Assembly (NCBI GenBank): GCA_964466465.1
Contig: CAYXNJ010000041.1
Span: 1 to 22,162 of the forward strand
Reading direction: 5' to 3'
Length of the DNA stretch: 22,162 nt
Source of the DNA: Sulfurospirillum sp964466465
GTDB lineage: Bacteria > Campylobacterota > Campylobacteria > Campylobacterales > Sulfurospirillaceae
The position numbers and the translations under genes were made by a program. Below the pieces are notes generated by a model. That model did no database searches. It had not been told where the DNA came from and saw only the letters and a program-made list of their open reading frames with translations. This document shows positions 1 through 7,636 of the stretch, piece by piece (the stretch's first letter is position 1; the number at the start of each line of letters is the position of its first letter).

Positions 1-48
1 CGTATCTTTAAACTTTTCATATCCACTAATCAGTTCGGCAATCTTCAT
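1..48 (-). CDS. Partial CDS (N-terminal 16 codons), possibly a beta-class carbonic anhydrase
   Basis: An open frame runs off the left edge and encodes MKIAELISGYEKFKDT. I chose the ATG at 48 because a GGAGG lies 9 bases upstream of it. The in-frame ATG at 57 directly abuts that GGAGG, so it is too close. A TATAAT box at 80-85 on the same strand supports a gene start here. The pattern of a short helix followed by SGYEKF resembles the N-terminus of beta-carbonic anhydrases (a leucine-rich start, then GY/GF-x-x-F). Sixteen residues cannot prove this, so the product is a guess; that a gene starts here is more secure. Confidence 0.5.
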   Translation of the reverse strand, partial: MKIAELISGYEKFKDT

Positions 49-79
49 CAACTCCATCCTCCAAAGTTTTAGATGGCTA

Positions 80-85
80 ATTATA
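80..85 (-). promoter_or_regulatory. -10 box of the leftmost minus-strand gene
   Basis: Read on the minus strand this is a perfect TATAAT, about 32 bases upstream of the chosen ATG at 48. No clear -35 hexamer precedes it; the upstream DNA is T-rich, as is usual for sigma-70 promoters in Campylobacterota. Confidence 0.55.
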
Positions 86-133
86 GTAAATCTGCATGAA
101 AAAGAAATTACAAGCACAAAAATATTCAAACAC

Positions 134-208
134 GCTTTTAAAGCAAAGCTCTAAAAGCTACGTTAACACTGGGTTCTCTTCGGCAGAGCGCCCACGCACC
201 TTTGGTGC
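134..208 (-). repeat. Structured intergenic repeat, copy A (three hairpins)
   Basis: The element sits between two divergent promoters, so it belongs to neither mRNA. It contains three inverted repeats: 134-144 with 148-158 (3-base loop), 171-179 with 185-193 (5-base loop, one mismatch), and 196-200 with 204-208 (3-base loop). A second copy lies at 5589-5660 in the opposite orientation. The two share the core TACGTTA followed by CACT and GGG. In both, the core directly abuts an 11-base-arm hairpin with a 3-base AAA/TTT loop, although the arm sequences differ. Read on the minus strand, the first hairpin pairs along all 11 positions using one G-U pair; on the plus strand that position is an A-C mismatch. 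The assigned strand is therefore the one giving the better RNA fold. Confidence 0.65.
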
Positions 209-246
209 TTTAACTTCTTTCAAACTTAGTTTTGTAAGAAGTCTAG

Positions 247-252
247 TATAAT
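247..252 (+). promoter_or_regulatory. ppnP -10 box
   Basis: This is a perfect TATAAT, 32 bases upstream of the ppnP start codon, preceded by T-rich DNA and no clear -35. A ribosome-binding site AAGGGA at 275-280 lies 4 bases before the ATG. Confidence 0.6.
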
Positions 253-284
253 TACGTCATCACTTAATCATACAAAGGGAAAAA

Positions 285-596
285 ATGGGATTTAAAAATG
301 TTGCTGTAAAGAAAAAAGCAAACGTTTATTTTGATGGCAAAGTTGTCAGCTATACGCTTACATTTGAAGATGGCTCAACCAAAACACTAGGCTTCATGCA
401 AGTAGGAGACTATACGTTTAACACAGGTGCAGCTGAGATTATGGAGTTTTTTAGTGGAGAGTTAAGCGTTGAGCTTCCAAACCAAAAAGAGCCTCTTGTC
501 ATTCATGGACAAGCAACGTTTGAAGTGCCTGCAAACTCAAGCTTTACACTACATGTAACCTCTATTGCAGATTACTGCTGTTCTTTTGTGAAATAA
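285..596 (+). CDS. ppnP: Pyrimidine/purine nucleoside phosphorylase PpnP
   Basis: This 103-residue protein has the full length of the PpnP (formerly DUF1255/YaiE) family. These are small single-domain cupins that phosphorolyse nucleosides to free base and ribose-1-phosphate in the cytoplasm, for nucleoside salvage. Family features seen are the opening FKNV-x-V-x-KKANVYFDGKV, the central KTLGFMQVGDYTFNT, and E-x-MEFFSGELSVELP followed by a hydrophobic cupin strand with P-x-NSSF. It has its own promoter and ribosome-binding site, so it is probably monocistronic. The last 35 bases overlap the convergent c-di-GMP gene tail-to-tail. No catalytic residue was assigned, and the activity is known from the E. 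coli homologue. Confidence 0.93.
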   Translation: MGFKNVAVKKKANVYFDGKVVSYTLTFEDGSTKTLGFMQVGDYTFNTGAAEIMEFFSGELSVELPNQKEPLVIHGQATFEVPANSSFTLHVTSIADYCCSFVK

Positions 597-3174
597 TTTC
601 TGGTTCTCGTAACAAAGCTTCTATATCGGTGACGCTTAAGGGTTTACTAAAGTAGTACCCTTGAGCTTCATCGCATCCATTCTCTTTTAAAAAGTCTAAC
701 TGCTCTTTTGTTTCAACACCTTCAGCAATTGTTTTAAGCCCTAAACTCTTACCTAACGCAATAATCGTTTTAACAATTTCACGATCTTCTGGATCAATGT
801 TAATATCACGAATAAAGCTCTGATCAATTTTGAGCTTATACACTTTAAAACGCTTCAAATAACTCAAAGAGGAGTAGCCTGTTCCAAAGTCATCAATGCT
901 AAGGCGTATTCCTTTTTTAGAGAGCTCATTCATTGTTTCTATCGCATGAAGAGGGTTTTGTGCTGCAACACTCTCAGTCAGCTCAATCTCTAAAAACCAT
1001 GGCGGAAGTTTGACTTCATCAATAATGGTACTGACAAGCTTTGAGAGATGTGCGTGATGAAATTGTATTGCTGAGAGATTGACAGCAACGCTCATTGCAG
1101 GGAACCCCATATCTATCCACTGCTTCATACGCAATGCAGCTGTGCGCATGACCCATTCACCAATAAGCAGTATTTGTCCGCTCTCTTCTGCAATGGGAAT
1201 AAATTCAACAGGTGAAATCATCCCAAGTTCTGGATGGTTCCACCGAATCAGTGCTTCAACTCCCACAATTTTCCCATCTTGAAGCGAAATTTGCGGCTGA
1301 TAATGAAGGCTCAGCTCTCCCCTACTTTGTGCGTAACGAAGGGCATTTTCAAGGCTTAAGATGCGAGCAGAGCGGCTTTGAATCTCTGAGGTAAAGAAGC
1401 GGTAATTGTTTCGGCCATTTTGCTTTGCCAAATACATCGCAGCGTCCGCACACTTAAAGAGCGTATCACAATCTTTGCCATCATTAGGGTAAAGTGCGAT
1501 ACCAACTGACGCGGTAATAATCAGCTCATTCTCTTCGAGTTTTATCGGTTGCTCTATCGTTTGAAGCACTCTTTTTGCCATATGTGCGGCATCATCAACA
1601 CTCACACCTGGTAATATAATCACAAACTCATCTCCACCTTGACGCGAAAGTGTATCGACTTGGCGTAAAAGCGCTTTTAATCGCTTCGCAACTTTGACCA
1701 ACAACTCATCACCGATGGCATGACCTAAGGTATCGTTGATATTTTTAAAATGATCAAAATCGATAAAGAGAACGGCTAATTCTTCATTTTGGCGCGCCAC
1801 AATGCTTAGATCATGCTCTAAGCGAATACGAAGTTGCAGTTTATTAGGCAGAGAGGTCAAAGGATCAAAATATTCTAATTTTTGAATTTTTTCTTCATTT
1901 TCTCTACGCACCGTAATATCGCGAGAAATGCCAAGAACCCCTAAGAGTTCGCCATTTTGGTCATACATAGGTGTTTTAATGGTCTCAAATAGCCCATGAT
2001 AACCATCTTCTTTAAAGCTAAGTTCTTCTTCATTACGCACAGACTCTTTTGCGTCCATCGCAATCATATCGTGTGTTCTAAAAAAATCTGCAAGCTGATA
2101 GTCAACAAAATCGTAATCCGTTTTACCAACAATATCTTTTTCTTTTGCCCCAAAAAGACCCTCAAATGCACGATTGCAAAAAAGATAAATGCCATTAACA
2201 TCTTTAAGCCAAATAAGATCAGGAATAGCATCTAAAAGCACTTCAAATTGGCGCTCTAACTTATGTTTTTCGCCTGTCGTTTGGATGACTTTTGATTCAA
2301 GTGCTACTTTAGCGCGTTTAAGTTCTATCAGTAACTTCGCTAAGTATGCAAGCATCACTGCAAACACCAAAGCAATCAATTCACGCAACATAAAAACCAT
2401 AGGGCTACCCCACCCTTTTTCAGGCGCTAATGTAATTGTCCATGTTCCGTTTGGAATATCAAAGGTATATTCGACAGGGTTGATAAAGTGTATGTTGTGA
2501 GATTGAAAAATAACCTGCTTCTCTTTGCTGTCAGGATGCGTGCGCCATACGATATATGAGAGTCCATCGTGTTCAAGTTGCGCCATCTTAGTAGAATCTA
2601 AAATTTCTGAAATACGAATAACCGCCAAAGCAAATCCCCAAAATTCCTCTTTAGTGGCACTGTTCTCAAAAATGGGTAAACGTCCTACCAAACCAATGCC
2701 GCCTTGTACCAATTCTAAAGGACCTGCTAAGGTAAGCTTACCACTATTTTTAGCTAAAAAAGACTCTTTATTTTGCGTTTTAGCTTCAAACAAGTTAAGC
2801 CCTAACGCTTTTTCATTTCCATGCAATGGCGCAACTTGCTGAATAATACCTCGTGGAGCAATTGCAAGCTCAATAACACCTGGATACGAAGGTAAAATCT
2901 CCTCAGCGATCTCTTCAAAATTGCGAATAAACCCACCATCATTTTGTGCTAAGAGTGCTTGGAGTGTGTACGTAGATGAAAGTGCACGGTCGAGATTAAA
3001 TTTAATGTCATAACTGTAATTCACAGCTGTGTTATAGACGTGTGCTCGCTCTTTTTCTGATTCGAGTGTATGTAAATTAAAAATAACGAAAGAGAGTAAT
3101 GAAAAAGAAAGTGCAAAAACAACCACCAAAATCGTTTTAGGATCGCGTAGTTGCAGTATTGCCAATCGTTTCAT
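562..3174 (-). CDS. CHASE-PAS-GGDEF-EAL membrane protein, c-di-GMP synthesis/degradation
   Basis: This 870-residue inner-membrane signalling protein has, in order: a transmembrane helix at about 15-34, an extracytoplasmic CHASE-like sensor at about 70-230 (PGVIELAIAPRG then HGNEKALGLNLF), a second helix at about 260-283, a PAS domain at about 310-435 ending in GISRDIT, GGDEF and EAL. The GGDEF motif (513-517) is intact and is preceded by RQVD five residues upstream, the usual product-inhibition I-site. The EAL domain keeps EAL (640-642), NLS, ELTES, IDDFGTGYSSL, KIDQSFI, EGVET and EAQGYYFSKP, so both cyclase and phosphodiesterase look competent. The ATG at 3174 has a GGAG upstream. It follows the flavoprotein gene by 35 bases on the same strand and could be cotranscribed with it. 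The ligand is unknown. Confidence 0.92.
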   Translation of the reverse strand: MKRLAILQLRDPKTILVVVFALSFSLLSFVIFNLHTLESEKERAHVYNTAVNYSYDIKFNLDRALSSTYTLQALLAQNDGGFIRNFEEIAEEILPSYPGVIELAIAPRGIIQQVAPLHGNEKALGLNLFEAKTQNKESFLAKNSGKLTLAGPLELVQGGIGLVGRLPIFENSATKEEFWGFALAVIRISEILDSTKMAQLEHDGLSYIVWRTHPDSKEKQVIFQSHNIHFINPVEYTFDIPNGTWTITLAPEKGWGSPMVFMLRELIALVFAVMLAYLAKLLIELKRAKVALESKVIQTTGEKHKLERQFEVLLDAIPDLIWLKDVNGIYLFCNRAFEGLFGAKEKDIVGKTDYDFVDYQLADFFRTHDMIAMDAKESVRNEEELSFKEDGYHGLFETIKTPMYDQNGELLGVLGISRDITVRRENEEKIQKLEYFDPLTSLPNKLQLRIRLEHDLSIVARQNEELAVLFIDFDHFKNINDTLGHAIGDELLVKVAKRLKALLRQVDTLSRQGGDEFVIILPGVSVDDAAHMAKRVLQTIEQPIKLEENELIITASVGIALYPNDGKDCDTLFKCADAAMYLAKQNGRNNYRFFTSEIQSRSARILSLENALRYAQSRGELSLHYQPQISLQDGKIVGVEALIRWNHPELGMISPVEFIPIAEESGQILLIGEWVMRTAALRMKQWIDMGFPAMSVAVNLSAIQFHHAHLSKLVSTIIDEVKLPPWFLEIELTESVAAQNPLHAIETMNELSKKGIRLSIDDFGTGYSSLSYLKRFKVYKLKIDQSFIRDINIDPEDREIVKTIIALGKSLGLKTIAEGVETKEQLDFLKENGCDEAQGYYFSKPLSVTDIEALLREPEIISQKNSSNLQ

Positions 3175-3209
3175 TCGCGCTCCATTTCCTTAGGTAGAAA
3201 ACTATTTTA

Positions 3210-4355
3210 TCAAAAAACCATCTTATTTACCAAACGCATAGCAGATGCGAATGCCCATTGAAAATTAAAACCGCCAAGTTCACCCGTTACATCGAGTACT
3301 TCACCGATAAAATAGAGATTTTTACATTTTTGACTCTCAAAAGTTACCCCATCAATTTCATCGGTGCAGACACCCCCTTTGGTGACTTCCGCTTTGGTAT
3401 AACCAAAATTTCCAGCAGGTGCGAAGGTGTAAGACTTTAAGGAGCAGATGATTTCACGCTCATGCGTACTCAGTTTAGAAAGCACTTTATCTTCCATGCC
3501 TACAGCATCTAAAAATGCCTTAATGAAACGTCTTGGAAGCCCTAGTGCGGTGATAATCTGCTTTTTACTTTGTTGCTTAAAAAGAGTCTCTATGGTTTGA
3601 ATGTGTGGCAAAAAATCGATAGTAATGTTCCCTTTTTTCCAGTAAAGTGAAGCGCTCAGCACAGATGGACCGCTAATACCTTTGTGCGCGAACAACAGGT
3701 TTTCACTAAAACGTTTACCGTCCACATGAATCGTTACAGGTAAAGCGATACCGCTTAACTCTTTCATCCAAAATTGCTCTTTTTGAAGCGTAAGTCCAAC
3801 AAGTGCTGGAGCAGGAGTAATGATAGTATGCCCAAAATGCTCTGCAATTTTATAGCCTATATCACTGGCGCCAATGCTCGCGTAACTCAATCCTCCACTT
3901 GCCACAACCACTTTTTTGGCATGAAGTTCGCCTTTATCCGTATAAATAACAAAATGTTCTTTTTTTTCAACACGAGTCACTTTTGTTGAAAGATAAAACG
4001 TACAGTAAGACGTAAGCCTCCCAAAAATGGAGATCAGCTCTTTAGCGCTATTGGCACAAAACATTTGCCCATGAGCGCGCTCTTCAAGGCTCAATCGATG
4101 TTTTTTTACAAAAGAGAGCGTGGAAGAAGCATCAAAATCCTGAAGGATAGATCTAATGAAAGCTTCATCACCCAAATAGTTCTGCTCTGTTGCAAAACGG
4201 TTGGTGAGGTTGCATTTGCCTCCACCTGAAATAAGCAGCTTTGCGCCTATTTTAGGGTTTGCATCTACGAGTGCTACATCATGCCCCTCAAGATGACTGG
4301 CTGCCATCAAAGCGCTTGCACCTGCTCCGATGAAAAGAATATCGTGAATTTTCAA
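3210..4355 (-). CDS. HI0933/BaiN-family FAD-dependent oxidoreductase
   Basis: This 381-residue flavoprotein belongs to the HI0933 family of soluble NAD(P)/FAD-dependent enzymes, whose physiological substrate is generally unknown. The N-terminus carries the Rossmann motif GAGASALMAA (about 10-19). ISGGGKCNLTNR follows at about residue 43, a family hallmark. The C-terminus has GEVLDVTGELGGFNFQWAFASA, the second FAD-binding segment. The start is TTG at 4355: the frame is closed by a TGA five codons upstream and offers no ATG or GTG, and the first residues (KIHDILFIGAGAS) match where the family normally begins. The ribosome-binding site is weak (GAAAG). It starts 18 bases after the SIMPL gene, so the two are probably cotranscribed. 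Confidence 0.88.
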   Translation of the reverse strand: MKIHDILFIGAGASALMAASHLEGHDVALVDANPKIGAKLLISGGGKCNLTNRFATEQNYLGDEAFIRSILQDFDASSTLSFVKKHRLSLEERAHGQMFCANSAKELISIFGRLTSYCTFYLSTKVTRVEKKEHFVIYTDKGELHAKKVVVASGGLSYASIGASDIGYKIAEHFGHTIITPAPALVGLTLQKEQFWMKELSGIALPVTIHVDGKRFSENLLFAHKGISGPSVLSASLYWKKGNITIDFLPHIQTIETLFKQQSKKQIITALGLPRRFIKAFLDAVGMEDKVLSKLSTHEREIICSLKSYTFAPAGNFGYTKAEVTKGGVCTDEIDGVTFESQKCKNLYFIGEVLDVTGELGGFNFQWAFASAMRLVNKMVF

Positions 4356-4373
4356 ACTAACGCACTTTCACGT

Positions 4374-5075
4374 CTATTTTTCATTCACACATGTGTAATT
4401 CACCGTCGCATCTAAAACAAGTGTTTCATCACGCAATATAGGCGCTTCAGTAGGCGTTGACTCCTCTTTGAGAGGTGCGCTTGCACGTGGAAGCATGCTT
4501 TTCATCATCACAGGTTGGGGAGGCTCACTCCCTTCAAAAGCAACAGCGCTTATCTCACAGCGCATCTTTGTCTCTTTTGAAAAAAACAGCGCTTGCTCGT
4601 TTGCCATACGTAGCAATGACGCACGCATCGCAAGACGTGCGCTATTTTGAGCTTTTGCACTCACTGCCCATGTTAGGGCACTTTGATTGATGAGAACAGT
4701 CGGTGCTTTGATTTTGTGGATCGCCTCCAAAAGGGCATTGTAATGCTCAATAGACTTAAAATCACACCCAAACGAGAGTGTACCGCCATAGCCATTAAAA
4801 ATCTGTTTCTGATCTTTATAACTGTAACGAGGAGAGAGGTAATAACCACCACCATGGCAAAACTCCCCTTTTGAATCAAATTGTTTGAGAGAAGCAACAA
4901 TGGCATTGAGGTGTTCTTTAATCACATCAGCGCTTTTATGCTCTTCCGTAAAACCAATTTGAGCACGCAACACATCAGGCGTTAAAGATTCAGAAACATG
5001 TTCATTCGTCGTAATGGTCATCTGCGCATTTAGCACAAAGGGTATAAGCGTGAATAAGAAGAGAATGCTTTTCAT
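4374..5075 (-). CDS. Secreted SIMPL-domain (DUF541) protein
   Basis: This 233-residue protein has a cleavable signal peptide (K, hydrophobic stretch, LNA at 15-17, mature protein from Q18). The body matches the SIMPL/DUF541 family: an opening T-x-NEHVSESLTPDV with an alternating strand pattern, a central helix with SA-x-AQNSARLAMRASLLR and a final hydrophobic strand DETLVLDATVNYTCV. Family members are periplasmic or surface proteins (for example E. coli YggE) linked loosely to oxidative stress; biochemical function is unknown. Three cysteines lie in the mature part. A proline- and methionine-rich segment at about 185-215 separates the core from the last strand. A ribosome-binding site AAGGA lies upstream, and the gene starts 14 bases after trmL. 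Confidence 0.82.
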   Translation of the reverse strand: MKSILFLFTLIPFVLNAQMTITTNEHVSESLTPDVLRAQIGFTEEHKSADVIKEHLNAIVASLKQFDSKGEFCHGGGYYLSPRYSYKDQKQIFNGYGGTLSFGCDFKSIEHYNALLEAIHKIKAPTVLINQSALTWAVSAKAQNSARLAMRASLLRMANEQALFFSKETKMRCEISAVAFEGSEPPQPVMMKSMLPRASAPLKEESTPTEAPILRDETLVLDATVNYTCVNEK

Positions 5076-5089
5076 AAAAGAGTCCTTTT

Positions 5090-5569
5090 TTAGGCTAAAG
5101 ATGTCGCTTTAAATGTTTCAAAATTCTGACGAATTGCATCGTAGAGAATAATACCAGCAGATGTTGCTTGATTGAGACTTCTGCCATTTTTCCCCATTGG
5201 AATCGTAATGGCATTGTCCCATTTCAGTTGCATAAGTTCCATCGGAAGTCCTGTGGATTCGCCACCCAAAAAGATGAAATCTCCTGCTTTAAATTTGGCT
5301 TCAAAATAAGGCTTATTTGTTTTAGTGGTCGCAAAGAAAAAGCGCTCTAATTTATCACCATGCGTTTTTAAAAATTCATCTAAATTTTCCCAAACCGTAA
5401 CGTCCAATAAATGCCAATAATCAAGCCCTGCGCGCTTCACGGTTTTATCGCTAATCTCAAACATCGTTGGTTTGATGATGTGCAATTTACAGTCTGCATT
5501 AACACACATGCGCCCAATACTGCCTGTATTTTGAGGAATTTGTGGGTGAACTAAAACAATATTGAACAT
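5090..5569 (-). CDS. trmL: tRNA (cytidine/uridine-34-2'-O)-methyltransferase TrmL
   Basis: This 159-residue SPOUT-class methyltransferase is of normal TrmL length. It methylates the 2'-O of the wobble nucleotide of certain leucine tRNAs using S-adenosylmethionine. The three SPOUT motifs are visible: PQIPQNTGSIGRMC at the N-terminus (with the asparagine, glycine and arginine), FLGGESTGLP in the middle, and IPMGKNGRSLNQATSAGIILYDAIRQ at the C-terminus, which forms the trefoil knot. YWH at about 51-53 is also conserved. The ATG is preceded by AGGGAG. The gene lies in the minus-strand run but is separated from purU by a structured repeat of about 70 bases, so it may be transcribed or translated differently from the upstream operon. 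Confidence 0.93.
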   Translation of the reverse strand: MFNIVLVHPQIPQNTGSIGRMCVNADCKLHIIKPTMFEISDKTVKRAGLDYWHLLDVTVWENLDEFLKTHGDKLERFFFATTKTNKPYFEAKFKAGDFIFLGGESTGLPMELMQLKWDNAITIPMGKNGRSLNQATSAGIILYDAIRQNFETFKATSLA

Positions 5570-5588
5570 AAAAAAATCTCCCTATTCT

Positions 5589-5660
5589 GCTTCGTAAGAA
5601 GCTAGCTTTAGTGCCCAAGTGGCTAACGTAGTGTGTTGGGCTTTGCCCAATATACGTGTC
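5589..5660 (+). repeat. Structured intergenic repeat, copy B
   Basis: This copy fills the gap between purU and trmL. It holds a short hairpin at 5589-5593 with 5598-5602 (4-base loop) and a long hairpin with arms 5631-5641 and 5645-5655 and loop TTT. The long hairpin pairs at all 11 positions on the plus strand using two G-U pairs, which become A-C mismatches on the minus strand. Just before it lies the core CCCAAGTGGCTAACGTAG (5614-5631), which matches copy A on the minus strand (CCCAGTGTTAACGTAG). Both copies continue after the long hairpin with CGTGT. The better-folding RNA would be antisense to the purU-trmL transcript. Confidence 0.65.
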
Positions 5661-5664
5661 AAAA

Positions 5665-6507
5665 TCAAAAAATGATCGTTTTATTGTCGTGAACAAAAAT
5701 ACGCTCTTCAAACACCAAATCAAGGGCATTTGAAAGTACATTCTTCTCAACATTTCTACCTGCACGTTGCATATCTTTCCATGTCATTTCGTGATTGACA
5801 TGAATAACATCTTGCGCGATGATAGGACCTTCATCAAGATTATTGTTCACAAAGTGTGCTGTAGCACCAATGATTTTAACACCTCTTGCAAAGGCTTGCT
5901 TGTAAGGGTTTGCTCCAATAAATGCAGGAAGGAAGGAATGGTGAATGTTAATCATTTTCTCTTCATAATGACTCACAAACTCACTCGATAAAATACGCAT
6001 GTATTTCGCTAAAACGATGTAATCCACACTGTAGCTTGCTAAAACCTCTAAGACTTTTGCTTCATGTTCCGCTCGGTTAAGTCCCTCATGGCTGACACAA
6101 TGATAAGGAATGTTGAATTTTTCACTTAAACTTCTTAAATCTTCATAGTTTGATACAATGGCTAAAATATTCGCGTTTAGGTCATCGCTATCATGTTTGA
6201 GTAAAATATCACCCAAACAATGTGTCTCTTTTGTACCCATTAAAATGATGTCTTTTTTACGTGATTCAGCAACGTAAATATCGGCATTTGAAGGTAACAT
6301 AGCTTGGAGTGTACCTTTAAACGCACTGATTTCAACTTCACCGCTGAGTTCCGCACGCATAAAAAACTTGCCATTTTCTCTATCGACGAACTCATCGTTT
6401 TTGATGATGTTCAGTTGGTATTTAAACACGACATCTGCAATACGATAAATCAGACCCTTCTCATCCGAACAGTCAATTTTTAAAATATAATTTTTTGCTA
6501 CTTCCAT
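5665..6507 (-). CDS. purU: Formyltetrahydrofolate deformylase
   Basis: PurU hydrolyses 10-formyltetrahydrofolate to formate and tetrahydrofolate, balancing one-carbon pools and supplying formate for purine synthesis. The protein has an N-terminal ACT-like domain (about 1-80; DEKGLIYRIADVVFKYQLNI) and a C-terminal formyltransferase fold with the catalytic block INIHHSFLPAFIGANPY and GATAHFVNNNLDEGPII, giving the expected Asn, His and Asp. I chose the ATG at 6507, which gives 280 residues. A GTG at 6522 is in frame, but it overlaps the cca stop region and has no better ribosome-binding site, whereas GAGG lies 9 bases before the ATG and MEVAKNYILKI is a typical ACT start. It begins 4 bases after cca. 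Confidence 0.93.
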   Translation of the reverse strand: MEVAKNYILKIDCSDEKGLIYRIADVVFKYQLNIIKNDEFVDRENGKFFMRAELSGEVEISAFKGTLQAMLPSNADIYVAESRKKDIILMGTKETHCLGDILLKHDSDDLNANILAIVSNYEDLRSLSEKFNIPYHCVSHEGLNRAEHEAKVLEVLASYSVDYIVLAKYMRILSSEFVSHYEEKMINIHHSFLPAFIGANPYKQAFARGVKIIGATAHFVNNNLDEGPIIAQDVIHVNHEMTWKDMQRAGRNVEKNVLSNALDLVFEERIFVHDNKTIIF

Positions 6508-6511
6508 ACGT

Positions 6512-7636
6512 TTATGCCTCACACAGTTTTTTTATTTTTTCAATTCGTCTTCTTCGTAACTCTTCGCCAATATCACGTCCAACAAAGCCATCACGAATGA
6601 CTTCTTGAACATTCACACCGCCTGTAAAGATCTCATCCCAAATGCCCAATCGAAGGGCTTGTGCTTTAATCCCCTCTTTGTAATGCCCTAACCACAGTTT
6701 AATTGGCATCTCAAGGCTCACGTGCAACAGCATTTCATCGCTTATCGCTCCTTCAAAAAAAGGTTGATTTTTGAAGGTTTGCAAATAATGATTGGGCGCA
6801 TCAAGCTTTTTTAACCACAAAAGTGGTTCTTGCTTGAGTTTATTGGCTACGATATAAACAAAATAGTAAGCCTTCAAAGACTCTTCAAAATTTTGCTTAG
6901 AACGGATCAATTCCCATGCAATTTCAAAAAAACGTTTTTCTACGCACGCGTTAAAACACTTCACAAAAAGATCTAACGCATACATATAAAATAACCCATA
7001 GTGCAAATAAGATGCACGAAATAGCTTCTCAAATTCCCACAAGATACGAGGTTTACTTAAATCTTCCAAAGAGATGCTTTGCATCACCGCAAGACTTTTT
7101 TGCTCTATCTTAAATCCAAGACGCGCACTAAATTGCATCGCTCGAAGCACTCTTAGACTGTCTTCTCTAAAACTTTTCTCATCGATAATCACAAGAGACT
7201 TTTGCTCAATCGCCTCTTTACCGCCCCAAAAATCGAGCAGTTCACCATTGAAGATGTTTAGCATCATGGCATTGACACTAAAGTCACGACGACGGGAAGC
7301 CTCTTTTTCATCTTGGCACACCTGCACTTCAAAGGCCGTATGTCCAATGCCACTTTTGCGCTCAATACGAGGCAGTGAAAAGTCAATATTGCCTAGTTTA
7401 TAGACAAAAAAACTTTTACCAACACCTACTGCACCCACACGTTGCATCAAACTCTCAAACGCTTTAGGTTCTATATCATAAACTTCTATATCTAAATCGT
7501 GCAAAGCCTCGTCTAAACAGAGGTCTCGCACACTTCCCCCTACCAAATACGCTCGCTTGGTATAAGGCTTTAAAAAAGCGATTGCTTCATCTATTTGGGT
7601 CTCAAAATGCGTAGGGAAAACGCAGTTTAGTTTCAT
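6512..7636 (-). CDS. cca: CCA tRNA nucleotidyltransferase / poly(A) polymerase family
   Basis: This is a 374-residue class II nucleotidyltransferase that adds or repairs the 3'-CCA end of tRNA. Motifs seen are YLVGGSVRD (about 31-39), the metal-binding DLDIEVYD, RRRDFSVNAM, DFWGGKEAI and FREDSLRVLRAMQFSARLGF, with an arginine-rich C-terminus. The order matches the usual head, neck, body and tail layout. Some bacteria split CC- and A-adding activities between two genes; nothing here separates a full CCA enzyme from a partial one. The ATG overlaps the CiaD-like stop codon by 4 bases (ATGA), and the same neighbours (CiaD-like upstream, purU downstream) occur in Campylobacter. Confidence 0.92.
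   Translation of the reverse strand: MKLNCVFPTHFETQIDEAIAFLKPYTKRAYLVGGSVRDLCLDEALHDLDIEVYDIEPKAFESLMQRVGAVGVGKSFFVYKLGNIDFSLPRIERKSGIGHTAFEVQVCQDEKEASRRRDFSVNAMMLNIFNGELLDFWGGKEAIEQKSLVIIDEKSFREDSLRVLRAMQFSARLGFKIEQKSLAVMQSISLEDLSKPRILWEFEKLFRASYLHYGLFYMYALDLFVKCFNACVEKRFFEIAWELIRSKQNFEESLKAYYFVYIVANKLKQEPLLWLKKLDAPNHYLQTFKNQPFFEGAISDEMLLHVSLEMPIKLWLGHYKEGIKAQALRLGIWDEIFTGGVNVQEVIRDGFVGRDIGEELRRRRIEKIKKLCEA

Noticed and set aside
2525..2842. 105-codon plus-strand open frame inside the c-di-GMP gene
   Set aside because: It is antisense to a conserved CHASE domain, its peptide shows no recognisable domain, and no ribosome-binding site was evident; it is a shadow frame.
6508..6522. GTG start adding five residues to PurU
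   Set aside because: It lies inside the end of cca without a better ribosome-binding site; the ATG at 6507 has GAGG upstream and a typical ACT-domain start.
7074..7403. 109-codon plus-strand open frame inside cca
   Set aside because: It lies antisense to conserved cca motifs and the peptide is serine- and arginine-rich with no family features.
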